DNA of 64,000 nucleotides, from contig NZ_LZHQ01000027.1 of assembly GCF_001690655.1 (NCBI RefSeq), positions 1 through 64,000 on the forward strand, written 5' to 3'. A program made the position numbers and the translations under genes. Positions 55,792-64,000 of the stretch are shown here, piece after piece. The stretch comes from Gilliamella sp. Occ3-1. GTDB taxonomy: Bacteria; Pseudomonadota; Gammaproteobacteria; Enterobacterales; Orbaceae. The notes under the pieces are model-generated. The model was not told the DNA's origin and made no database searches. It saw only the letters and a program-made list of their open reading frames with translations. How positions within the stretch are numbered: the stretch's first letter is position 1; every line of letters begins with the position of its first letter.

Positions 55792-57325
55792 AAAAATATT
55801 ATTAAGCCTAATTTTTGGTGGTATAGCGGTTTTTAGTTATGCTCCATTTCATATTTGGCCTCTAGCTTTTGTATCGTTTGCCGGTCTTTTATGGCTTATT
55901 GCTGATAGTTCTAAAAAACAAGCTATGTTACTGGGATTAAGTTGGGGCATTGGCTATTTTGCCGCAGGGATCCATTGGGTTTATATCAGTATTAAGCAAT
56001 ATGGAGAGTTACCCGCTCCCATTGCCATTATCATCTTAGGCCTTTTAATCCTATATTTGTCGCTTTATCCTATGCTATTTGCTTTTCTATTAAGGATGGC
56101 AAATCGTTTTGCTGGACAATTTTCATTTAAACAACTTATATTTCTTGCTCCTGTGCTTTGGCAATTAACCGAATTCTTACGAGGGTATATTTTAACCGGA
56201 TTTGCTTGGTTGCAACTCGGTTATAGTCAACTAGATAGCCCATTAAAAGGCTATTTTCCTGTATTGGGGATTGATGGAGTCAATTTACTGCTAACAATTT
56301 TGTGTGGATTATTTGTTTATTGCATAAAAACAATAAATAACAAAATGCACAGGAAGCATATACTTGGTGCATTAATTGCACTACTTGCGATCTTATTTGC
56401 ACCGGTTTTATTCAATAATATTAATTGGACTAAAGTTAATGACACACGTTCAGCTAATTTTGTTTTAATTCAGGGGAATATTTCGCAGTCAATTCGTTGG
56501 ACAAAAGAGCAACTTAATGACACATTACAAACCTATACAAAACTGACTAAACAAAACTTTGGTAAAGATAAAATTATCATTTGGTCAGAGGCCAGTATCA
56601 CCGATTACGAAATAAATCAACAATCTTTTTTACAATATCTGGATAACGAAGCCCGAGCCCATGATTCTGAAATAGCTGTTGGTATTATTGATTATCGCTT
56701 TGGTGAATATGGTTATCAATCTAATGGATATATCTACAATACTTTATTAGTATTAGGAGAAAAGGAACCTTATCAATATCCAACTATCAACCGTTATAAA
56801 AAACACCATCTAGTACCCTTTGGGGAGTTTACACCGTTAGAATCAGTACTTGAACCAATTGCTGAACTGCTCAACATTCCTATGTCCTCAATGAAATCTG
56901 GCGAAACAAAACAGCCTCAATTACAAATAAAAGGCTTTAAATTTACCCCAGCCATTTGTTATGAAGTGATTTTATCTAATTTAATATGGCAAAATTTTTC
57001 TCCAGATACAGATTTTTTACTTACTGTTTCAAACGATGCTTGGTTTGGTGATAGTATTGGACCTAAACAACATTTACAAATGGCGCAAGCTAGAGCGCTT
57101 GAATTTGGTAGACCATTAATTCGTAGTACTAATACGGGAATTACTGCAATTATTGATCCACATGGTAATATTGTTAAAAAATTACCGCAATTTGAAACAG
57201 GCGCATTATCTGCATCTGTATCACCAACAACTGGCCTAACGCCTTATGCTATATGGGGGAATTGGCCTTATTTAGTAGTAATGGCATTAATGTTTATTTC
57301 ACTTTTTATAAAAAAACGTTCATAG
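55784..57325 (+). CDS. lnt: apolipoprotein N-acyltransferase Lnt
   Basis: 513-aa inner-membrane enzyme (E. coli 512 aa) that adds the third acyl chain to lipoproteins. Hydrophobic helices in the first 200 residues, then a nitrilase-type domain: catalytic glutamate in [12 protein letters not shown] (about 267), lysine in [15 protein letters not shown] (about 340) and cysteine in [13 protein letters not shown] (about 393). Last gene of the rsfS cluster. Confidence 0.95.
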   Translation: MLKKILLSLIFGGIAVFSYAPFHIWPLAFVSFAGLLWLIADSSKKQAMLLGLSWGIGYFAAGIHWVYISIKQYGELPAPIAIIILGLLILYLSLYPMLFAFLLRMANRFAGQFSFKQLIFLAPVLWQLTEFLRGYILTGFAWLQLGYSQLDSPLKGYFPVLGIDGVNLLLTILCGLFVYCIKTINNKMHRKHILGALIALLAILFAPVLFNNINWTKVNDTRSANFVLIQGNISQSIRWTKEQLNDTLQTYTKLTKQNFGKDKIIIWSEASITDYEINQQSFLQYLDNEARAHDSEIAVGIIDYRFGEYGYQSNGYIYNTLLVLGEKEPYQYPTINRYKKHHLVPFGEFTPLESVLEPIAELLNIPMSSMKSGETKQPQLQIKGFKFTPAICYEVILSNLIWQNFSPDTDFLLTVSNDAWFGDSIGPKQHLQMAQARALEFGRPLIRSTNTGITAIIDPHGNIVKKLPQFETGALSASVSPTTGLTPYAIWGNWPYLVVMALMFISLFIKKRS

Positions 57326-57551
57326 TTCAAAATATTGGCATAATTATTGCTTAAATATAACCAAGGTTTAATAAGTCTTGTTATAATCAATAATCTAATA
57401 TTGTGTTAATCACTGGTTACATCTAGCTCCAATGATAGATAAATAACTAGTAAAAAGTACTTTTATGCTAAAAAATAAGTTATAATATACACCCTTTGTA
57501 AAAATATTAAAATTATTTAATATGATACAAACCAATCAGTAGGAGACCAGT

Positions 57552-58460
57552 ATGAACAAAAAGACAAAATTAACCAAATTAGTATTATCATTTGCAATGT
57601 TAGGACTAATGACCGGTTCGGCTGTTGCAGAAGAACTGAGTGGTACATTAGCAAAAATTAAAGATAATGGTGTTATTGTTGTTGGTCATCGAGAATCTTC
57701 TATTCCATTCTCCTATTATGGTGATAATCAAGAAGTAATTGGTTACTCACAAGATTATTCGAATTTAATCGTCGATGCGGTTAAAAAAGAATTAAACTTA
57801 CCTGATCTTAAAGTAAAATATTTACCGATTACTTCTAAGACTCGCATTCAACTGCTTAACAACTATACCTATGATTTCGAATGTGGTTCGACAACTAACA
57901 ATCTTGAACGCCAAAAAACAGTTGATTTTTCAAACAGTATTTTTATTGTTGGTACGCAATTCCTTGTTAAAGCGGATAGCAACATCAATAGTATTGAAGA
58001 TCTAAAAGGTAAAAACGTGGTAACAACTGCAGGTACAACGTCTGAAATCCGTTTAAACCGAATCAACATGAAAAATAATTTAGGTATTCGTATCATTACA
58101 CCAAAAGATCATGGTGATGCATTTAATGCATTAGAAACAGGTCGAGCTGTAGCATTATTGATGGATGACGCACTACTTGCAGGTGAACGTTCTCGTGCTA
58201 TTAATCCAGCTGAATGGAAAATTGTTGGTGAACCGCTTTCTTATGAAGCTTATGGTTGTATGTTGAGAAAAGGCGATACTCAATTTAAACAATTGATGGA
58301 CAAGACTATTGCCGATACGCAAAAATCAGGAAAGGCTTTAGAATCATATAATAAATGGTTTACTCAACCCGTTCCACCAAAAGGTGTAAATATGAGTCTT
58401 GAAATTTCGCCTAAAATGGTTGAGCTATTTGCCAATCCTAATGATAAAGCATTAGATTAA
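57552..58460 (+). CDS. gltI: glutamate/aspartate-binding periplasmic protein
   Basis: 302-aa solute-binding protein, the same length as E. coli GltI. Signal peptide ending in SAVAEE (about 27). The amino acid-binding (SBP family 3) domain shows VVGHRESSIPFSYYG (about 38-52), the LLNNYTYDFECGSTTNNLERQKTVDFS region (about 99-125) and DALLAGERS (about 205-213). Strong AGGAGA site. Heads the gltIJKL operon. Confidence 0.95.
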   Translation: MNKKTKLTKLVLSFAMLGLMTGSAVAEELSGTLAKIKDNGVIVVGHRESSIPFSYYGDNQEVIGYSQDYSNLIVDAVKKELNLPDLKVKYLPITSKTRIQLLNNYTYDFECGSTTNNLERQKTVDFSNSIFIVGTQFLVKADSNINSIEDLKGKNVVTTAGTTSEIRLNRINMKNNLGIRIITPKDHGDAFNALETGRAVALLMDDALLAGERSRAINPAEWKIVGEPLSYEAYGCMLRKGDTQFKQLMDKTIADTQKSGKALESYNKWFTQPVPPKGVNMSLEISPKMVELFANPNDKALD

Positions 58461-58539
58461 TACTTTTCTTATCTTTCTAATCCAATGTACTAAATCAATT
58501 GCATTTAGTACATTATCTAAATTAGTGAATTAATATATT

Positions 58540-59274
58540 ATGAGTTTTAATTGGACCCTATTTTTTGAACATACTCCTTATGGTGATGGGATTTATTTAA
58601 ATTGGCTATTAGATGGCGTTTTTGTGACAGTTTCATTAGCAGCCACTGCTTGGATCATTGCTTTTGTGCTAGGGTCACTTGTGGGGATATGTAGAACTTT
58701 AGAAAATCAGTTTCTAAATAACTTTGCAGCGGGTTATATTCAGCTATTTCGTAATATACCATTGCTTGTTCAAATGTTTTTGTGGTATATGATACTACCG
58801 ATAATATTAAGTGGTAGTCTACGAATTTGGTTTACTTCTTATTTATCGCCAAATATAAGCGCATTTATCACTGCTGCTATTGCTTTAGGACTATTTACAT
58901 CTGCGCGTATAGCAGAACAAGTACGAACAGGTATTCAAACTTTACCTAAAGGCCAACGATATGCCGCTATTGCACTTGGTTTAACTAATCGACAAGCTTA
59001 TATGTACGTTTTATTACCAAATGCATATCGACGAATTATTCCACCATTAACATCAGAGATGACCAATATTATTAAAAATTCATCGGTTGCATCAACAATA
59101 GGATTAATTGATTTAATTGGTGAAATTGATCGCATTAATGAGTCAACCAATAGCATTATCGAAATATTGTGTGGTGTCACGATTGCCTTTATGCTGATTA
59201 ACTATGTGGTGATTACTGTCATGCGAATCGTTGAAAAACATACTCGTTTACCTAATATGAATCATGGAGGATAA
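58540..59274 (+). CDS. gltJ: glutamate/aspartate ABC permease GltJ
   Basis: 244-aa inner-membrane subunit with five or so helices. The EAA-type loop reads [32 protein letters not shown] (about 127-158), which contacts Glt[21 protein letters not shown] is family-typical. E. coli GltJ is 246 aa. The stop overlaps the gltK ribosome site. Confidence 0.95.
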   Translation: MSFNWTLFFEHTPYGDGIYLNWLLDGVFVTVSLAATAWIIAFVLGSLVGICRTLENQFLNNFAAGYIQLFRNIPLLVQMFLWYMILPIILSGSLRIWFTSYLSPNISAFITAAIALGLFTSARIAEQVRTGIQTLPKGQRYAAIALGLTNRQAYMYVLLPNAYRRIIPPLTSEMTNIIKNSSVASTIGLIDLIGEIDRINESTNSIIEILCGVTIAFMLINYVVITVMRIVEKHTRLPNMNHGG

Positions 59275-59275
59275 G

Positions 59276-59977
59276 ATGCAGTTATTTCATTGGATTGCCA
59301 ATATACCTTCATTAGTATTAGATAACTATCACTTATTATTAAGTGGATTATGGTTAACAACCAAAATCACCTTTACTGCTGTGGTTTTCGGTATTATTTG
59401 GGGAACAGTATTGGCATTAATGCGTTTATCAAATAATAGAGTGCTTAACGTTTTTTCTAAATGCTATGTCAACTTATTCCGCTCTATTCCACTATTATTA
59501 GTGTTGTTGTGGTTCTATTTAGCACTCCCTCAAGTTATTAAATACCTATTTAACTTGCCACCTTATGCGGATGTGCGTATTGCTTCAGCGATGATTGCTT
59601 TTGCGCTGTTCGAAGCTGCGTATTATTCTGAAATCATTCGTGCGGGTATCAATGCTGTTGCCAAAGGTCAATATTATGCAGCCTATGCATTAGGTATGAC
59701 TAAAAGCCAAGCAATGCGTTTAATTATTTTACCGCAAGCATTTAGATCTATGGTGCCATTGTTATTGACACAAGGTATTATCTTATTCCAAGATACCTCT
59801 CTAGTTTATGTCATGAGCTTAATTGATCTATTTGGCGCAAGTGTGTCGCAAATTGGTAATACACAAGGTGGTACCGTCAAGTATTCTATGATTATTTTTG
59901 CAGCTGCAAGTTATTTTATAATTTGTTTTACTGCTTCATGTTTGGTTAATTATTTCAAGAAAAGGATTACTCGATGA
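59276..59977 (+). CDS. gltK: glutamate/aspartate ABC permease GltK
   Basis: 233-aa inner-membrane subunit (E. coli 224 aa) that pairs with GltJ. Conserved [20 protein letters not shown] and the EAA loop [34 protein letters not shown] take the ATG at 59276 since GGAGG lies 5 bases upstream; the ATG at 59264 would lie before that site. Overlaps gltL by 4 bases. Confidence 0.94.
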   Translation: MQLFHWIANIPSLVLDNYHLLLSGLWLTTKITFTAVVFGIIWGTVLALMRLSNNRVLNVFSKCYVNLFRSIPLLLVLLWFYLALPQVIKYLFNLPPYADVRIASAMIAFALFEAAYYSEIIRAGINAVAKGQYYAAYALGMTKSQAMRLIILPQAFRSMVPLLLTQGIILFQDTSLVYVMSLIDLFGASVSQIGNTQGGTVKYSMIIFAAASYFIICFTASCLVNYFKKRITR

Positions 59978-60699
59978 TCTCCTTAGAAAATATTTCAAAA
60001 TGGTATGGACAATTTCAGGTATTAAAAAACTGCACCACTCGAGTTGGTAAAGGCGAAGTTGTTGTTGTTTGTGGTCCTTCAGGTTCAGGAAAATCAACCC
60101 TGATAAAAACTGTAAATTGTTTAGAGCCTGTACAAAAAGGCAAAATTATTATTGATGGAACAGAAGTTACAAATAAAGCGACTAACTTAGCTAAATTACG
60201 ATCCAAAGTAGGTATGGTATTTCAACACTTTGAACTGTTTCCACATTTAACTATTTTAAAAAATCTAACACTTGCACAAATTAAAGTGTTAGGTCGAACA
60301 GACGAAGAAGCTCGAGAAAAAGCGCTTAATCTTTTAGAGCGTGTTGGTTTACTTGCCCATGCAGATAAATACCCTGCTCAGCTTTCTGGTGGTCAACAAC
60401 AACGTGTAGCGATCGCTCGTGCGTTATGTATGGATCCTATTGTTATGTTGTTTGATGAACCAACCTCAGCACTAGATCCTGAAATGGTAAACGAGGTGCT
60501 AGATGTTATGGTTGAACTGGCTTATGAAGGTATGACTATGATGGTGGTTACTCATGAAATGGGCTTTGCGCGTAAGGTAGCCCACCGAGTTATCTTTATG
60601 GATGCTGGTGAAATTATTGAAGATACCTCAAAAGAGCAGTTCTTTACTAATCCACAATCAGATCGTGCTAAAGACTTCTTAGCTAAAATTATCCATTAA
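59974..60699 (+). CDS. gltL: glutamate/aspartate ABC ATPase GltL
   Basis: 241-aa ATPase (E. coli 241 aa) that drives the transporter. Walker [16 protein letters not shown] (about 33-47), Q-loop [11 protein letters not shown], signature [15 protein letters not shown] (about 135-149), Walker [15 protein letters not shown] and the switch histidine in [16 protein letters not shown] overlap with gltK. Confidence 0.96.
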   Translation: MISLENISKWYGQFQVLKNCTTRVGKGEVVVVCGPSGSGKSTLIKTVNCLEPVQKGKIIIDGTEVTNKATNLAKLRSKVGMVFQHFELFPHLTILKNLTLAQIKVLGRTDEEAREKALNLLERVGLLAHADKYPAQLSGGQQQRVAIARALCMDPIVMLFDEPTSALDPEMVNEVLDVMVELAYEGMTMMVVTHEMGFARKVAHRVIFMDAGEIIEDTSKEQFFTNPQSDRAKDFLAKIIH

Positions 60700-60709
60700 T
60701 TTAATTATT

Positions 60710-60735
60710 ACAGGGCTTTTAGCCCTGTTTTATTA
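60710..60735 (+). terminator. rho-independent terminator of gltIJKL
   Basis: ACAGGGC/GCCCTGT 7-bp stem around TTTTA, followed by TTTATTATTT. Begins 11 bases after the gltL stop. Confidence 0.85.
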
Positions 60736-60799
60736 TTTCTTCCTCGAATTACACATCATCTTTCAAAAAATAAACTTAAATATGCTTATCAAAACAGAA

Positions 60800-62650
60800 T
60801 CAGCTATTATTTTGCAATAAACTGACTAAACCACTATGTCTTTGCGTTTGTGATTTAATTGCTTGTAACAAGATAGCTTCAGTCGCATAAATTGAAACCG
60901 TTTTTTTAGCACGGGTAATGGCAGTATAAAGTAAAGAACGATTAAGTAACGGCGAATTATCAGTTGGTAGGATAATATTTACATCATCGAACTCTGAACC
61001 TTGTGATTTATGAATCGTCATGGCATAAGCCGTTTCATGTTCGGGTAATCGAAATGGAGAAAATCCTTTAATAGATCCATCAGCAAAAGGGAAATAAACA
61101 CGCAATTTTGAACTATCATGCTCGGCTTTTAATGTAATACCAATATCACCATTATATAGCCCTAATGAAGCACTATTACGTAATATCATGATGGGTCGAC
61201 CAACATACCATGCTTCTTTATTTTTCAAATAAATTAATTTGTTTTTGGCTAAAAGTAATTCAATTTGTTTATTTAAACCTTCGACACCAAAATGTCCTTC
61301 TCTGACAGCACAAAGTAAGCGATATTCAGCAAATTTAGATAAAACCAACGCTATATTATTAGTTCCATTCTGCTTAATCACATTTAAATAATGTTTATAA
61401 TGATTAATACTATCGTGTAAAATATCTTCATAAGCCTGTTGTGAAGAAAGAGCATGATACTGAATATCACTCAATGATTCATCTAATAACAATTTTTTAA
61501 CAGAAGTTGAGCACCCAGCTTTGACTGCATTAGCCAACAAGCCAATACCAGATGATTCGTTAAAACGATAACTTTTTTGTAATAAGCAAATGCTATCAGT
61601 AATTTTTGCTGTTTGCTGGCAAGCTGGCACATCATAACCAGTCAATTGACTTAGCTCTTTTGCCCGTGCTTCGCTATAACCATGCAAAATAAAGGTACAA
61701 AGGTCACCAAACACAGCTCCGGCTTCAACTGATGAAAGTTGATCTTTATCACCTAACAAAATTAAACGAGCAGAATTAGGTAATGCTTCAATTACTCTTG
61801 CCATCATATTTAAATCAACCATAGATGCTTCATCAATGACTAACACATCGACATGCAATGGATTATTCTTATCATGCTTAAATGAACGATTATCTGCTTT
61901 TGCACCTAATAAACGATGTAAAGTGATTGCTTCTGCTTTTATATTTAGTGATGCAAAATCGAGTTGATCGATTGTGCGTCTCAGTGATTCGGTTAACCTT
62001 GATGCCGCTTTTCCTGTAGGTGCCGATGTAATAATTTGAGCATGCGGATTGGTTAACAAAATTCCGGCTAAAATTTTGGCAACAGTAGTTGTTTTACCCG
62101 TACCTGGTCCACCAGAAATAATAGCAACTTTGCGTGTTAACGCAGCAGCAACTGCTACTTTTTGCCAATCAATTTCGGTTTGATTCTGAATAAAAAGTTG
62201 ATTAAGTACAGTGGTTAAATCAGTATTGTAGCTAAGTTCTTTATCTAAAGCTGTATGATTGAAATATTGAGCTACATTTTGTTCATCTAACCACATTCTT
62301 TGAAAATAAAGTTTATTTTCAATAAAAATAAGCGGAGACAAATTTGTTCCATCACTCACAACCTGACTATCATAAGCTTGTTCAAGAGCAATTTTCCAAT
62401 CTTGCGCATTTGGCGAATCTAATTGTAACCAAAGCTGTGATTCAATCGTTGATTCATCTAAATAAGCAAGATCAAGGCAAACATGACCAGATCTTACCTC
62501 TTTACTAAGCGACATAACTAAAAAGCTAAATCGTTTAATAGTAATATCATCATTTAACTTTGCTTTATGTGTTAAAAACGTTGCCAAATGAATATCAAGC
62601 AAACTACTTTGGCTATTTTGTTTAAATTGGCTTAACCACTCGTTTAACAT
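60800..62650 (-). CDS. recD: exodeoxyribonuclease V subunit RecD
   Basis: 616-aa 5'-3' helicase subunit of RecBCD (E. coli RecD 608 aa). Walker A IISGGPGTGKTTTVAKIL (about 176-193), motif II VDVLVIDEASMVDLNMMARV (about 265-284), motif III LGDKDQLSSVEAGAVFGDL and the C-terminal YAMTIHKSQGSEFD and LLYTAITRAKK (motifs V and VI). Normally recC-ptrA-recB-recD form one unit; here only recD is present and a truncated unrelated gene precedes it. recB and recC must be elsewhere in the genome, if they exist. Confidence 0.95.
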   Translation of the reverse strand: MLNEWLSQFKQNSQSSLLDIHLATFLTHKAKLNDDITIKRFSFLVMSLSKEVRSGHVCLDLAYLDESTIESQLWLQLDSPNAQDWKIALEQAYDSQVVSDGTNLSPLIFIENKLYFQRMWLDEQNVAQYFNHTALDKELSYNTDLTTVLNQLFIQNQTEIDWQKVAVAAALTRKVAIISGGPGTGKTTTVAKILAGILLTNPHAQIITSAPTGKAASRLTESLRRTIDQLDFASLNIKAEAITLHRLLGAKADNRSFKHDKNNPLHVDVLVIDEASMVDLNMMARVIEALPNSARLILLGDKDQLSSVEAGAVFGDLCTFILHGYSEARAKELSQLTGYDVPACQQTAKITDSICLLQKSYRFNESSGIGLLANAVKAGCSTSVKKLLLDESLSDIQYHALSSQQAYEDILHDSINHYKHYLNVIKQNGTNNIALVLSKFAEYRLLCAVREGHFGVEGLNKQIELLLAKNKLIYLKNKEAWYVGRPIMILRNSASLGLYNGDIGITLKAEHDSSKLRVYFPFADGSIKGFSPFRLPEHETAYAMTIHKSQGSEFDDVNIILPTDNSPLLNRSLLYTAITRAKKTVSIYATEAILLQAIKSQTQRHSGLVSLLQNNS

Positions 62651-62674
62651 ATTCTATTTCTGTTATTAACGTAC

Positions 62675-62893
62675 TTATAAACCAATTATATCGTTAACTT
62701 TATCTTTTGGATAAGTCAGTTTAAAACTTAAGTTAAGATTTTTATTTTCGCCTTTGGTCAACGACACGGTTGATTGTCCTTGTAATTCGGCACCTTGCAA
62801 AAAAAGCGTGACTTTATTAAGTGTTACATTATTGTTTGCAAAAACACTGCTAGAAGCAAATGCAATTAAAAAAGCTAATTTCTGAATTTTCAT
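62675..62893 (-). pseudogene. truncated DUF4140/DUF4139-type protein
   Basis: 72-aa frame with a clear signal peptide (QKLAFLIAFASSSVFA) followed by VTLNKVTLFLQGAELQGQSTVSLTKG, the start of the DUF4140 N-terminal domain found in mucoidy-inhibitor-like DUF4139 proteins of about 500 aa. It stops soon after, 24 bases before recD. Looks like a deletion remnant, though a short secreted protein is possible. Confidence 0.6.
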
Positions 62894-63103
62894 ATAGTTC
62901 CTTTGAAATAAAAACTAATTTATAACTATTTAAAAATAATTATGTTATAAGTTAAATGGCACATGATTCTCTCTAACAATGGTAATAAAGTAGTTATTCT
63001 ATCTGTTTAATTGCTATTAATTTTAACATAGTTGTACAAAAAATAAATTATTTTTTGTTTAATATATTGAACGAAAAATAAAAATAGTTTATATTTCGTT
63101 TAA

Positions 63104-64000
<897 letters not shown>

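Overview
The window is AT-rich DNA from a gammaproteobacterium. Gene content (hof/com DNA-uptake genes, NadR, GltIJKL, RsfS-RlmH-YbeY-CorC-Lnt, CydDC next to TrxB, AmpG, LdhA, MltB) is enterobacterial/Pasteurellaceae-like but rearranged. That, the very low GC and the Tad pilus locus point to an Orbaceae-type gut symbiont such as Gilliamella or a relative. The genus is inferred from gene content and was not checked by a search.

Layout. 1-390: 5' part of an IS3-family element running off the left edge. 0.6-3.6 kb: chaB, an AcuI/YhdH-type reductase and sstT. 4-21.3 kb: a complete Tad (Flp) pilus locus on the minus strand, transcribed right to left in the order flp, tadA, tadB, tadC, a tadD-like lipoprotein, rcpC/cpaB, rcpA/cpaC, tadZ, tadE, tadF, tadG. 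Its distal end is a tandem triplication of [tadG 3' end - secreted RCC1-type beta-propeller - tadV]. All three propeller genes are open, but only one tadV (prepilin peptidase) is intact. The array is cut off on the left by a degraded IS256-family transposase. 22-25.5 kb: a LysR regulator divergent from an SDR and an iron-type alcohol dehydrogenase, followed by an aldo/keto reductase pseudogene. 25.6-28.7 kb: a TetR regulator, a Gram-positive-looking GAPDH and a frameshifted MFS exporter, linked by related palindromes around AATT.

29-37.5 kb: tRNA-Gly, yhhL-rsmD-mrcA, ygfX, tusA-yigL and the hof DNA-uptake operon, with HofM and HofN apparently fused. 37.7-38 kb: a tRNA-Val, tRNA-Val, tRNA-Lys operon with a clear promoter. 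38-45.8 kb: a periplasmic GH3 glycosidase, a frameshifted argO, an APC transporter whose stop codon lies in a 7-bp tandem repeat, an OsmC-like protein, a TauE/SafE remnant, and mltB-ldhA. 46-48.3 kb: ampG, a nitroreductase and a small unknown protein. 48.6-52.9 kb: trxB-cydD-cydC. 53.5-57.3 kb: rsfS-rlmH-ybeY-corC-lnt. 57.5-60.7 kb: the gltIJKL glutamate/aspartate ABC transporter. 60.8-64 kb: recD without recB/recC, a truncated DUF4140-like fragment, and the first 290 codons of nadR.

The most unusual part is the Tad-linked propeller array. Three secreted seven-bladed RCC1-like proteins follow TadG. They are strongly conserved in the blade cores and vary in loops, while the peptidase genes copied along with them have decayed. 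This suggests selection for several variant surface or pilus-associated propellers. A second candidate unit is the TetR/GAPDH/MFS module, which resembles a self-resistance arrangement against a GAPDH inhibitor. Several genes here (MFS, argO, AKR, TauE, tadV copies) are broken, in line with ongoing genome erosion, although some single-base frameshifts in homopolymers could be sequencing errors.
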